A stretch of 64,000 nucleotides of DNA from Halobacterium sp. DL1 (lineage in GTDB: Archaea; Halobacteriota; Halobacteria; Halobacteriales; Halobacteriaceae): positions 186,001 to 250,000 of the forward strand of contig CP007061.1 in the NCBI GenBank assembly GCA_000230955.3. Direction: 5' to 3'. A program made the position numbers and the translations under genes. A model generated the notes under the pieces. It saw only the letters and a list, made by a program, of their open reading frames with translations, was not told the origin of the DNA and ran no database searches. This document shows, one piece after another, positions 24,832 through 35,094 of the stretch; positions within the stretch are counted from its first letter, which is position 1; each line of letters opens with the position of its first letter.

Positions 24832-26723
24832 TATTCCTCCCTCCGTTCTGCCACATCAACCGATACTTTCAATCGGGTTTCAACTTGTCTGTAGTCTTCT
24901 GTTGAGACACCCTCAAAGGAGATCTTTGATGTACCCGGAGCTGGCTCCAGCCGTCCCACTTGGACTCCTTTCTGTTTTGGAAGCGATATTGAGACTCCAG
25001 CCGTATCAGATGAGATATTCTGTACGGGAAGACGATCCGACGTCGCTCTCTCCTCTGCCATTCGGATCAGTGAGACGGTGACGGCTCGCACCTCGTTACG
25101 GTCGCTCAAAGGCTCTACCTCGCCGTTGAACGACCAGTGTGTGTACACCTCATCAAACGATATATTCGTGTTTCCGGTGACACGCTGACTACTGGGTGAC
25201 TCACGATCAGAACGACCACTTCGTGATTCGTTTCCGATCTTAAACCGTTTTCCCAGACGTTGAGGGCCAGTCGTGCCTCGGTCAACGTCGGGTGCGACGA
25301 GTCTACGTAACGTCTCGGTCACGTCTGACTTGATACCCTCTACTGCGGTCCGAAACCCCCGAGAGTAGGTGTTTGCCAGTGTCTCGGTTCGCACCCATTC
25401 ATCATGCTGGGGTGGCTCTGCAGCGGTCAAGAATTCCTCTAAGATAGTGTCTACCTCTTGTGGACTTTCATCAGTTCCCCATGGTCGAGCACGTCCACCG
25501 AGGAGGACAGCGTGAAAGTCTTGATTTCCGACGACAACTCGATCTCGGTCGTAATACTCAACAACCATTCCTGCACCCCGGACGAACGCCACCTCGTTCC
25601 GATGCTGATACTCGCCGGATTCCGCGTACCGAACTAACAAGTCAAGTTGGCCGTCTGCACCGCCCCTGCCGTCACTCTTTTTCGGGACGTTAAGTGATAT
25701 TGTTTTTTGAGCGACATTTCCAGGTTCGTCCAGCTGACTAACCGAGTCATCACGGTCGTCCAGACAGCTCGTGAAGGGCTTGTACTGTGGATATTCGTCG
25801 ATACTTGCTTGTTTCGTCTCACCTTCCACTTCGACCGCTACCTCCAGATCACCACGATAAATCGCAGGCCAGAACCATTCGATTGCCATCTCCGTGATCT
25901 GGTCCGCTAACTCTTCGTCGTTCAGCCGCTCTTCCGCCGTAGGTACGCGGAAGTCAACAACTTGGATACTCGTTCCCGGTACGTCCGGACGACTCAATTG
26001 GAGGTCGTCCGCTATTGATTCAGCTTTTTCTCCCCAGATAGACTCCGGCCTCGCGCCCTCTTCATCACCGTTTAGACCACCATACCAACCGTGCCCTTGG
26101 TAGACCGTATCTCCATCCTCCGACTTGTGCGTCGGCAAGCGTGTTCGACCGATCAATCGTGGGGACTGGTCCTTCGGGTCAGGCTCACTCAGCGACGAAT
26201 TGAACATGACGAGTGATAGGCCCGAGTACAGCCAGAGGACAGCCTTCCCCAGACCATAACTCCCCCCAGCGGTATCGCCCGACTTGCTACTGAATAGAAC
26301 GTCCCGGACCAGAGCAGTGAAGTTTGATTCGTCAGCGTTCTCTTCACCGAGTAGGCCCTCCGTGTTCTCGTCCTCAATAGTCAGAACACGGATCTGCTCG
26401 TCGTTTTTTATGCGCTTAATCGCCTCAGCGATATGCTTGCCACTCTCTGTATTTGTCGCCAAATTAGCGTGCTCGGACCATGTTTCAATATCAAGTGCTC
26501 TGAGGTACTCAATTGCCTCATCGCCCTGTAAGGATTCTAGTTTGAATGTAACCCGTGCCGGTTGATCATTGTCCAACCGTGCGTCGTTCGAGTTCTGTAA
26601 CACCTCTCGAACAAACGTTTTCAGCCCCGGTTCACCGTGCGACATCGCGTACTTTGCGACATCGTCACCGTATCGAGCATCAGTCGGTCGAGATGTGGTG
26701 AATCCCCACTGACCGCTCATCAC
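24831..26723 (-). CDS. GHKL ATPase, cassette copy A, 630 aa
   Basis: The first ~170 residues show the Bergerat (HSP90/MutL/gyrase-type) ATP fold: N-box FVREVLQNSNDAR (37-49), G1-like IEDENTEGL (116-124) and lid/G2 GDTAGGSYGLGKAVLW (149-164). The remaining ~450 residues are not recognised. The cassette-B protein at 33190 has the same motif set, spacing and length and conserved later blocks (WFWPAIYRGDLEV, RGAGMVV, SRGFRTAVEGI). It begins the minus-strand run GHKL, 356 aa, DUF6339. By analogy with MutL/MORC it would act as an ATP-driven DNA clamp. The second codon is also Met. Confidence 0.85.
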   Translation of the reverse strand: MMSGQWGFTTSRPTDARYGDDVAKYAMSHGEPGLKTFVREVLQNSNDARLDNDQPARVTFKLESLQGDEAIEYLRALDIETWSEHANLATNTESGKHIAEAIKRIKNDEQIRVLTIEDENTEGLLGEENADESNFTALVRDVLFSSKSGDTAGGSYGLGKAVLWLYSGLSLVMFNSSLSEPDPKDQSPRLIGRTRLPTHKSEDGDTVYQGHGWYGGLNGDEEGARPESIWGEKAESIADDLQLSRPDVPGTSIQVVDFRVPTAEERLNDEELADQITEMAIEWFWPAIYRGDLEVAVEVEGETKQASIDEYPQYKPFTSCLDDRDDSVSQLDEPGNVAQKTISLNVPKKSDGRGGADGQLDLLVRYAESGEYQHRNEVAFVRGAGMVVEYYDRDRVVVGNQDFHAVLLGGRARPWGTDESPQEVDTILEEFLTAAEPPQHDEWVRTETLANTYSRGFRTAVEGIKSDVTETLRRLVAPDVDRGTTGPQRLGKRFKIGNESRSGRSDRESPSSQRVTGNTNISFDEVYTHWSFNGEVEPLSDRNEVRAVTVSLIRMAEERATSDRLPVQNISSDTAGVSISLPKQKGVQVGRLEPAPGTSKISFEGVSTEDYRQVETRLKVSVDVAERREE

Positions 26724-26857
26724 GACACCTCACCGGCGTTGACGAATGTGGCCCGATGAATATCGAAGAAGTGTGCGATACAATTCATATTTGCTACCAC
26801 GCTCCCCAGCCGACATAAATCTGTGCGATATGCTGACGAGATACCCCGTAATTGAGA

Positions 26858-28387
26858 TCAGAACTGTGCCTTTGGGGGGATGCCAGTCGCCAAGTAGTGT
26901 GCACCGATGAGGTCATGGCGGACGTCACTCAGCTCACGCGACCGACGTTGTGTATCAATACTCAGTCCGTCAAGGGCGACAACAGAGAAACGTACGTTAT
27001 CGCCATACTTGTTCTGCAGATTAAACAGCCGACTGGAGATCGATCCAGTTGTGCCCATCTCTTGGATCGTTTGACACCATCGTTCTCCCGATTGATCCTC
27101 CCACCACAGCCGAAACGCATGTACCCCGCTACTGTCGATCATGTCTCGCTCAGAAAGCGGACGGGCCTCAGTCCAGTCAAGTCCCAACCAGTTCGGAGCG
27201 GTCACATCACGCCAGGGCTGCCATGACGGTACAGTATACGAAAGTCGTTCTGCGATGCCAGTTAATTCTTGATGCAACTCGCGGTAGTGATTACTCACAT
27301 GCTCGGTAGGCTCTCGGTTCAGTTGGACCATGGGAGTCCAGCCGATCTCTCGCCGACAGACCGCGACCAGCGTCGCCTCTATTGCGCGGCGATGTCTTCG
27401 ATTCGACGATATTGGAGGAGTCGTGACAGAAACCTCCATGTCACCCCCAGTGATCTCAGTAATTTGTTGAAGAGGGCGTGCCGCACCATGTTTGTTCTCC
27501 TTCTGTCGATCCGATTCGTTCATCCCAGCAGATAGGCCGAGTCCTACTCGCTGTCGAACGCCTCCCTTCGATCCCGACTCCCCGACATACATCAAACCCG
27601 GAAATTCTGAATGTCGAACTCGGTAGAGGCCTGGGCGGCGTGGCAGTTCTTCACGAAGTATTTTCTCGTTTCGAAGGTCAAACCAACTCGACCAATCAAG
27701 GCCCATCCACGTCGGGGACTGAGGTTCCGGATCGAGGCGAGTGAGTGGTCCAGGGACATCAAGAGTTCGTGTCTCTGTTGCGCTCCGCCGGGTAGTCCGG
27801 TCAACGATAGCGAGTTCCGACTGCACGATTGACTCGGGGACCGAGAGTATTCGGGCGATCGCGTCACTACCTGGGACGTACTGTGAGAGAATCCATATCG
27901 TCGCCTGTCGATTCGTCAGTCTGGTCTTTTCAACCACCGCTACAATATCGTCAATGGCGTCTGGAGGAAACTCTGAACACGAAACGACGAACCCACCACT
28001 GCCTGTTGTTTCTCTGTCGCCAGCCACTTTTCTGACCTGCCGGTCATGAGCGGTCGCTATGGCGTCACGACCGTCCTCTGTGAGTCCGATTTGACCGGCC
28101 ACCGTGTCCCAACACCCGTCTGCATCGGCTAGCACGTACAACAGTCCGTCATCACTCCGAGAGACGGGAAGGGGATCAAAACCCGTGAAGAGTGTTTCAA
28201 CGTTAATCACAGAGGTACTTCGTACTTCTCGCAGACCTCTGGCGAGCAAACCGGCCTCTATGTGATACTGAGTAGCGACAGCTTTGACGATGTCGCGGGA
28301 GACAGGCACACCGACGAACGGGTCCCCGACGTACGACGTGTCCGACTCCCGATCGAGATATACCTGACACTTGTTCTCACCCATCAA
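26858..28387 (-). CDS. Large GIY-YIG nuclease-like protein, 509 aa
   Basis: Residues ~250-360 form a GIY-YIG domain: PGLYRVRH (252-259), LMYVGESGS (265-273), Arg 278 in GVRQRV and a later Glu in RRAIEATLVAVC. A second, degenerate copy seems present at ~425-490 (GVHAFRLWWED, RLFNLQNKYG). The first ~200 residues are unrecognised and contain a helix-turn-helix-like stretch (TNRQATIWILSQYVPGSDAIARIL). It lies 134 bases upstream of the GHKL ATPase gene on the same strand and is probably the DNA-cleaving component of the island. Confidence 0.75.
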   Translation of the reverse strand: MMGENKCQVYLDRESDTSYVGDPFVGVPVSRDIVKAVATQYHIEAGLLARGLREVRSTSVINVETLFTGFDPLPVSRSDDGLLYVLADADGCWDTVAGQIGLTEDGRDAIATAHDRQVRKVAGDRETTGSGGFVVSCSEFPPDAIDDIVAVVEKTRLTNRQATIWILSQYVPGSDAIARILSVPESIVQSELAIVDRTTRRSATETRTLDVPGPLTRLDPEPQSPTWMGLDWSSWFDLRNEKILREELPRRPGLYRVRHSEFPGLMYVGESGSKGGVRQRVGLGLSAGMNESDRQKENKHGAARPLQQITEITGGDMEVSVTTPPISSNRRHRRAIEATLVAVCRREIGWTPMVQLNREPTEHVSNHYRELHQELTGIAERLSYTVPSWQPWRDVTAPNWLGLDWTEARPLSERDMIDSSGVHAFRLWWEDQSGERWCQTIQEMGTTGSISSRLFNLQNKYGDNVRFSVVALDGLSIDTQRRSRELSDVRHDLIGAHYLATGIPPKAQF

Positions 28388-28444
28388 ACTGTACTCCTTA
28401 CTGCCTGCGAGCCACTTGTTCGCATCGGATGTTTGTTTTGTCGC

Positions 28445-29221
28445 TCATCGAAACTCGTCCAACTGGCGGTTGTCGTCGCTTTTGCGTTTAGTATCCATCC
28501 GCTCATCGTAGTTGGAGTAGTCCACTCGACCCTCTGAGATTCCTTGTTCGTCCTCGTACACCATCAACCATAGTCGAACCAGGTAGTAGATGAACGGCGC
28601 TGGAATCGCGTTCTTCGCTATGTGACTCTTCGGATATGGCCTCGGTGGATAGTTTTTCACCGCCGCCCACCATTCTTTGGACCGTTCGGAGAAGAAGAAA
28701 GACGAAGTTTCCGTTTTATCCGACGGTCCATCTGTCGTCAAGAACCGCTTCTCCCGGGGAGGCTGTGGAACCTTAAACGAAGTCTCGAACGCACGCTCGT
28801 ACTCAATCGGCATACCGAACATCCGTCCATTCAATACGACGGGATCATCGAGCGGCGCACGCGGAACGTTTTCGATGATGTGGTGATCACAGTAATTCTC
28901 TGCAAGCACCCGTGCACTAGGGATCATGTTCTCGTGCTCGTCGGGATCTCCCGAGATACTTGTCGTCGCAGCCCACCGCGAGCAGACTGGGTGAAACAGT
29001 CCGAGATCGAACGTGACGTCGTCCTTAATCGGGAAATCCCACTTCTTCTCCTTAATGTGGGCGTCTGCTTTGATTGGCGTACTCTCGTTCGTGTCCTTGG
29101 GGTCAATCCCGACACGAATTACGTTCCCAAAGTCGCTGAGTACCTCTGATTCTGTCCCGTAATCCGCAAAACAGTGGAGAATAAGTGGTTCTTCGGGCAT
29201 GGTGTCCCCGTTTGAAGTCAT
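28445..29221 (-). CDS. C5-cytosine methyltransferase-like protein, 258 aa
   Basis: The order of short motifs is that of a compact phage-type cytosine-C5 methyltransferase: LILHCFADYGTESE (SAM-binding position), DLGLFHPVCS with the catalytic-position Cys 80, IIENVPRAPLDDPVVL (ENV motif, ~117) and RMFGMPIEYERAFETSF. The PPCQ box is HPVCS and motif I is unusual. It lies 57 bases upstream of the GIY-YIG gene on the same strand. It could be an active modification enzyme or a degenerate relative. The alternative start is Met 8. Confidence 0.68.
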   Translation of the reverse strand: MTSNGDTMPEEPLILHCFADYGTESEVLSDFGNVIRVGIDPKDTNESTPIKADAHIKEKKWDFPIKDDVTFDLGLFHPVCSRWAATTSISGDPDEHENMIPSARVLAENYCDHHIIENVPRAPLDDPVVLNGRMFGMPIEYERAFETSFKVPQPPREKRFLTTDGPSDKTETSSFFFSERSKEWWAAVKNYPPRPYPKSHIAKNAIPAPFIYYLVRLWLMVYEDEQGISEGRVDYSNYDERMDTKRKSDDNRQLDEFR

Positions 29222-29587
29222 TCGGAATCACCTAACCGATGTTCAACGCTTTGGAGGCTGCTAAGAGAACCCCCTGTAGAGAACACCCGTGTAGAGTCTG
29301 TGTAGATGTAGAGTGTCACTGTTGTGCGCTTAGACGGTGACCCAATTAAAAGTCTCTATCTGAAAACGGTACTCAAGCGTAGTCCAATTCACGCAGCTGC
29401 ATAAGAAATTTCTCGCATGGTGATGAGCTTGAGTAGTTGTGCTATACAAATAGTGCATCTTGGTGATTGAAATTGACGACAGGTACAGATGCGGGGTCAG
29501 CCGTAGATAGGTGCCGGTATCGCGTGATTTCTAAGTTATATGGTATTCTATAAAAAGAGATAAGTCGACTCGAAGGACTCCTGAAGT
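29222..29587. promoter_or_regulatory. Divergent promoter region of the defence island
   Basis: The 366 bases between the methyltransferase-like gene and the MORC-like gene are AT-rich and hold no supported gene. A TATA-like TTCTATAAAAAG lies at about 29547-29558, about 30 bases before the ATG at 29588. The left part likely holds the promoter of the minus-strand run. Confidence 0.5.
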
Positions 29588-31579
29588 ATGCCCAATGAGG
29601 AGACGTTTGATCCACTCGAAACTGCAGATAATTCGGCGGATAATGAAGAGTTGAAATTCCGAACAATAAAAAAGAGAATAAACAACGTTCTTAGTGACTA
29701 TCGTAACGCCGTGGACGTTCTGGCCGAGCCGGTTCAAAATGCCATGGACGCCATCGTAAGAGCAGACGATAGCGGATTGTATGACGATGATGAAGAGCCC
29801 AAACTAACAGTTACAATCGATACTGAAGAAAACGTAATCGCCGTCGAGGACAACGGACGAGGATTCCCATACGAGGAACTGAAACAATACATCGCCCCGG
29901 AAGTAACAAATAAAGAAGAACTTTTTGAACAGGGAAAAGTGCGCGGACACAAGGGCGTCGGACTCACATTCTTGGCATATGGATTCAACCACTTTGAGGT
30001 AGAATCTGTCCTTAACGACGACGCCTACCGGGTGGTTCTCAAGGACAGTCGGACGTGGGCCGAGAGTGATGAGTACGACGCCGACTCACGGCCACAAGCG
30101 GAGGCGAACCATTGCGATCCTAGCGATCTGCAGATAGATGGACGGCGTGGGACACGAATTGAGATCCACACTGACGAGCTGTCGAATCCCAGTGTCCTCT
30201 CACGAGCGTTCAACACAGCAGAAATGACCAAGACGATTCTGGAGACACAGACGGCAATCGGTGTACTACCACCAGTCAGTGAGAACCATGTCCCGGTGAA
30301 CGTAAAATTAGACTACCCCTCAAACGATGAGAGTCCCTTTGATGTGGATGACCAGTACAGGTATCCCCATCAGAAAATTAATGTTGATCTCGGGGATGGC
30401 GAATCAGAACTGGAGACTGTCGATATAGGGGAGTATAATTATGACGAAGATGCTGAGAATGCGGTTGGTGGAGTCCTTCCTGAAGACCAGAACAGGTACC
30501 ACGGAGTCTACAATTGGTTTGATGCAGACGACATTGCCGGACGATTTCAAGAAGATCATCTGACCGAAGAGTTCAGTGATGTTGACGAAATGGAGGAGTT
30601 CATTAAGGAACGTTCTCTCACCGTGTACGTATTGTACACCTATTCTAACGAATATAGAAACGAACTAAAGAAACGGTGGGATGTGAGGGGGACTAGAAAG
30701 TTTCACAGCCCAGGAGTAAGGATCGGCACGGACGGCATGATATCCACCTGATACCGCCCTGTGAACCTTTCTTTCAGTGCTCCTCGTGAAACCAGACTAT
30801 GGTTCATATATCACTTCTTGGGCGAGAGCCCAGACACTGGTCGAGAGGACTTCTCTCCGGAGGTGCATGCGGTTGTCAGCCAAACTGAACAATTCTTACA
30901 CAAAGCGACAGTGACGAAAGGCAAAACATTCCTACGTCCTACGCCGAGCGATGGCGGGTCGTTTGACGACGTTGAGCCTGTTGAAAAAGCAATAAATAAA
31001 GATGATCTCTCACCGAGAGAAGTCGGAAATTACGGGGAACTGCCACAGGTGAAAGAACCAGGTGAAGAACAGGACTCAATCGCAGTCTTCAATCAACTAG
31101 TCGGGATGGGGCTGTTAGAATGTTACGAGCCGTACTATCTCAGTACTTTGGACGATTATGATGGTTTCTTGAAATATAATCCAGACAAGGTACCCAGTGG
31201 TCTTCGAGATGTTCTCCCTGGATCATCTGATCCTTCAGGATCTGAAAAGAATATAACTGTCGAATTCAAACGTGAGGGAGTAGACATTATTAAGCATGTA
31301 GTGAATGAAACGCGGAAGTGGAGCGAAATGGATCTTCTTGTCTGCTGGAACTTAGGTGGGCAGTCTGATAATGATAACTCAATAGATGCATCTAAGGAGT
31401 GGGGAGGTGACGAAATAACATTCCGACAGCCAACGTCTCAGGAAGATAGATTGTACGCGGGTGTGACGCACATTGCACAGTTAGTCTCCAAAGGAGATGT
31501 CCCTCTACACACAATTGAACTCAGTTCGCTTATAGCGAAATTCAATGAAGAAGGACCCGAAGATAATAATGACGAGTGA
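29588..31579 (+). pseudogene. MORC/MutL-like GHKL ATPase interrupted by an in-frame TGA
   Basis: Codons 1-387 (to 30751) contain a clear Bergerat ATP fold: VLAEPVQNAMDAI (N-box, 44-56), VEDNGRGFP (G1, 86-94) and GHKGVGLTF (G2, 120-128). After the TGA at 30749-30751 the same frame stays open to 31579 and begins mid-domain (SAPRETRLWFIYHFLGE). The C-terminal part has ITVEFKREGVDIIKHV and DLLVCWNL, like a PD-(D/E)XK or accessory domain seen on some MORC-type ATPases. One base change (TGA from GGA or CGA) would explain the break. A GTG at 30761 could start the C-terminal part as a separate 272 aa protein. Confidence 0.72.
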
Positions 31580-31880
31580 CGCAGTTACAGAAGTCAGATA
31601 AACGATAGGACATCACACAGTGTGTCATTCGATTATTTTGGCTCTACGACAATCTGGTTGAATAAAACGATAGCTGTTCGTTGAATACATCCTCTCAGTC
31701 TTGTTTAGACGCGGCACAGATCACACGCAGTTTTGTATAATCTACGAAATCCAGAGAAGAACTCATGGACGAGTTCTAATTACTTAGTAGTTTGATTGGG
31801 TACTCGTGGCAGCTTTCTTTCCCCATTTGAGCGGGTTCGTCTGAAATCGGCGCTCCGCTTCAGATGACATCAGTTCTCTC
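31580..31880. other. Intergenic DNA between convergent genes
   Basis: The two flanking genes end here from opposite sides. The stretch is AT-rich, has no supported gene, and presumably holds both terminators. I see no strong hairpin. Confidence 0.45.
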
Positions 31881-32996
31881 TCAATCGTCAGCGACAGTAG
31901 CTTCAACAGACTGCGCTGTCGCACCGACGTGCGAAAGGATTGCCTGGCCCATGTATTCACCGAGCTTTGGGGGGACTGCGTTACCGATCAGTCGGCCTAG
32001 ATTTGACACACCGACGTCTTCCCAGTCATCGTAGAAGTCATAGTCTTCCGGGAACGTCTGAAGCAGTGCCCCCTCAAGAATCGAGAGTGCTCGATTCTGG
32101 CCTGTGTCGTAATGTCCAAAGCGACCACTGCCGTAATTGTAGAATTGCGTCGTTATCGTCGGAGCAGGTTCATCGGGCCGCATCCGGCTGTAAGGTGCTT
32201 TGTATGAGCGTCCACTCGCCTTCCGATGGCAGTCTGCAAGGAGATGGTTAAGATCTTCCTCTTCCCAGAGTGTCCAATCTCCACCGGGTTTCATGTTATC
32301 GATACGTTCCAAGTTCTTTTCCGAGAGAGAACGTGCTCTATGCACGTCGTTCTCGTCACTGTCTTCCCCTGCTTCGATTGGTGGCAGATGATCAATCGTG
32401 TCTTCAACCGTCGGATAGTCGTCTTCATTCTGAATGGGAGGGTTGGGAAGAGAGATAGGTCCCCGCTTGGACGCCATAACCACCCATCGCTTCCGCTTCT
32501 GTGGAATGCCGTATTCTGGACAATAGACGTTCTTGTTATCGTCACTGTTGACGTGGTAGCCTTGTGATTCAAGGCTCTCTATGAACGCGTCGTAGACGCC
32601 GTCTTCTTGTTTCACTTGGAGTACGTTTTCGGTTACCACCACGTCCGGTTTAACGTACTCTACGATCCGGGACACTTCATTTAGTAGACCCCACTTTTGA
32701 TGATCTTCACGATTTTTGCCCTTTGAGTGTCCCATTGTGGAGTAGGGTTGACAAGGCGCGCATGCCGCAAGGACCTTCAGATCCGCATCCCACGGGTACA
32801 TCTGTGCGATTGGTTCGGGATCTTTTGCCAACGCGTGGATGTCTGATTTAATATATTGTCCGTCAATATTCTGTTCGTATGGATACTTACAGTCCGGATC
32901 CTTATCGATCCCAGCAACGACCGAGACGCCAGATTGTTGGAGGCCATAACTGAGTCCGCCAGCCCCGCAGAACAGATCCACTGCAGCTACCTTCAT
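31881..32996 (-). CDS. DNA (cytosine-5)-methyltransferase, Dcm type, 371 aa
   Basis: All the usual motifs are present in order: DLFCGAGGLSYGL (motif I, 7-19), ACAPCQPYS (motif IV with catalytic Cys 82), VTENVLQ (motif VI, 121-127), PQKRKRWVVMAS (motif VIII), a target-recognition region with AYKAPYSRMRPDEPAPTITT (motif IX), and LIGNAVPPKL (motif X). It transfers a methyl group from SAM to carbon 5 of cytosine in a specific DNA sequence. It is divergent from the cassette-B ATPase gene at 33190 and is likely the modification enzyme of that system. Confidence 0.93.
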   Translation of the reverse strand: MKVAAVDLFCGAGGLSYGLQQSGVSVVAGIDKDPDCKYPYEQNIDGQYIKSDIHALAKDPEPIAQMYPWDADLKVLAACAPCQPYSTMGHSKGKNREDHQKWGLLNEVSRIVEYVKPDVVVTENVLQVKQEDGVYDAFIESLESQGYHVNSDDNKNVYCPEYGIPQKRKRWVVMASKRGPISLPNPPIQNEDDYPTVEDTIDHLPPIEAGEDSDENDVHRARSLSEKNLERIDNMKPGGDWTLWEEEDLNHLLADCHRKASGRSYKAPYSRMRPDEPAPTITTQFYNYGSGRFGHYDTGQNRALSILEGALLQTFPEDYDFYDDWEDVGVSNLGRLIGNAVPPKLGEYMGQAILSHVGATAQSVEATVADD

Positions 32997-33189
32997 AACG
33001 CACTTTCCAGCGCATCGTCACATAAGCGTTCGGCAACGTTCCCATTCTGACTTCTTCCCACTGTGCGAAGAAGCGATAGTGTCCCCTGATCAGAACCTCT
33101 GCCCGTTCTGACTGACCAGCCTTCATCGACGCGTAACAGTAATACTAACTTGGTGGTGATAGTCCCGTACGAACATACCGGTTTCTCAC

Positions 33190-35094
33190 ATGGATCAGGA
33201 GCAAATACAAATCAACGAAGCGGTCAATTGGTTCTTTTTCAGTGGTGGACCAGGAGCGCCACGTTACGGCGACGACCCAACCAAACACGCCGTTGACCAT
33301 GACTCCGAGGCGTTTGTTCGTGAGGTCCTCCAAAACGCGAACGATCAGGGCCTCCCGAACGACGATCCCGTCGAAGTGACATTCCGTTTCGTCACGCTCA
33401 CGGGTAATGAGAAAGAGGAGTTCCTTGACGGACTCGGTTGGGACGATGGACTCAATGAACGGATGCGGGCGGTTGCAGACACACATAATGGCCGTCGCTA
33501 TGAACGGGTCGTTGAACGAGCCCGCGATCCTGATACCGAACTCCGTCTCCTCGTCGTGGAAGACAGGAACACAACTGGCTTGACCGGAAGCTGGGACGAA
33601 GACTCAAACTACGCTGCGCTCGTTCGCGACGAACTCTACAGCAGCAAGCAAGACGATACCGCCGGTGGCTCGTACGGCCTTGGTAAGTCCGTACTTTGGA
33701 CGTTCTCGGGTGCTTCGACGGTTGTCTTCAATTCGCACCTCGCACATGGTGTGCGTAAGGACGATTCCCCGCGACTTATCGCTCGCTCTAAGTTCCCTAC
33801 ACATCAACTCCCGGAAGACAATACGACGTACCAAGGTGCGGGGTGGCTCTGCCAGACTATCGAAACGGACGATGGCCCCCGCCCGGAGTCCCTCTGGGGA
33901 GAGAATGCGTCACGGCTAGCAGAACAGTTGTACGTGGAACGGCCTGCTGTTAGCGGAACGAGCGCCATGGTCGTCGAGTTCCAAGATCCGACACGAGACG
34001 AGCGACCGGATGTCGAAGACCTCGCACAGGAGTTTGTGGACGCCTCTGTCAAATACTTCTGGCCAGCGATCTATCGAGGTGACCTCGAAATTACAGTCGA
34101 AACGCCAGACGAGACACTGATGGCCGATGTCGAGAGCGTCCCAGCGATCCGACCGTTCGTGGAGGCTTACGACGAGAGAACTACGGATGCTCAGACTCTG
34201 GTAGATCCCGGAGACGTTGCTGGACTTGACATCCCGGTAAAGATCCCGCCTCGTGCCGATGGAGATGAGACTCCCGACGGCTCAGTACGGTTGTCGGCTC
34301 GTCTCGCATCCCCCGCAGACGACGATTCGTACCTGAATAACGTCGCGCTGTTCCGTGGGGCAGGGATGGTGGTCAAGTATTACGACCAGAGCCGTGTCGC
34401 CTACGGCGACCGAAACTTCTTCGGCGTGTTGGCTGCTGGTGAAGCACGGTTGGAAGGGACACCGTCCGAGAGTGACCGAGAAATCGACCGGTTCCTTCGG
34501 TTCGCTGAACCACCCGAGCATGACGAATGGGAGTCTACCGAGAACCTCCGTGAACAGTATCAACGTGGCTTCCGGACGGCACTCGACGATATGTTCGGAA
34601 CGCTCCGTGACGGTCTTCGTCACTTGATCTCGAAGGGTAGCAACAGTGATTCCCTCTCCGACAACGTTCTGAACCGGTTCCCGATCCACGGGAGTGGGAA
34701 CCCCCGATCCACGACATCGCCTGTTAAGCCTGCCTTCGAGATCGACAGCTCGTCTCGCTTTGATGGTGACGCATGGATGATCTCTGGTCGAATTAAAGTA
34801 CTGTCAGAGGAGTTTAACGGATGGAGTGCTGACATCTCACTCACCGGTGTTGGCGAGGACGGATCCCGTTATGATGACATTCCTATCGATCACGTTGAGA
34901 TCGAACAATCCGGTGTAACCGTTTCATACGATGATGGATGTGCTCGTCTTGTCGCCGATGAATCTGTCCATGAAGTATCTTTCTCTGGTCGTTCTCATTC
35001 CGATGAAGCCGCTGACTTAGTGCACGGCGACGTCGGCGCGACCCAACTGGAGATACTCGCAGAGTTACAGACACCCGAGGAGAATAAAGCATGA
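33190..35094 (+). CDS. GHKL ATPase, cassette copy B, 634 aa
   Basis: The protein is a full-length paralogue of the ATPase at 24831. It has FVREVLQNANDQG (N-box, ~42-54), VVEDRNTTGLTG (G1-like) and DTAGGSYGLGKSVLW (lid/G2). Conserved later blocks include YFWPAIYRGDLEI, NNVALFRGAGMVVKYYD and YQRGFRTALDDM. The N-terminus reads GAPRYGDDPTKHAVDH, matching DARYGDDVAKYAMSH in copy A. The ATGA junction with the next gene shows translational coupling. The cassette is divergent from a Dcm-type methylase. ATP-dependent DNA sensing or clamping is inferred from the family. Confidence 0.87.
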   Translation: MDQEQIQINEAVNWFFFSGGPGAPRYGDDPTKHAVDHDSEAFVREVLQNANDQGLPNDDPVEVTFRFVTLTGNEKEEFLDGLGWDDGLNERMRAVADTHNGRRYERVVERARDPDTELRLLVVEDRNTTGLTGSWDEDSNYAALVRDELYSSKQDDTAGGSYGLGKSVLWTFSGASTVVFNSHLAHGVRKDDSPRLIARSKFPTHQLPEDNTTYQGAGWLCQTIETDDGPRPESLWGENASRLAEQLYVERPAVSGTSAMVVEFQDPTRDERPDVEDLAQEFVDASVKYFWPAIYRGDLEITVETPDETLMADVESVPAIRPFVEAYDERTTDAQTLVDPGDVAGLDIPVKIPPRADGDETPDGSVRLSARLASPADDDSYLNNVALFRGAGMVVKYYDQSRVAYGDRNFFGVLAAGEARLEGTPSESDREIDRFLRFAEPPEHDEWESTENLREQYQRGFRTALDDMFGTLRDGLRHLISKGSNSDSLSDNVLNRFPIHGSGNPRSTTSPVKPAFEIDSSSRFDGDAWMISGRIKVLSEEFNGWSADISLTGVGEDGSRYDDIPIDHVEIEQSGVTVSYDDGCARLVADESVHEVSFSGRSHSDEAADLVHGDVGATQLEILAELQTPEENKA

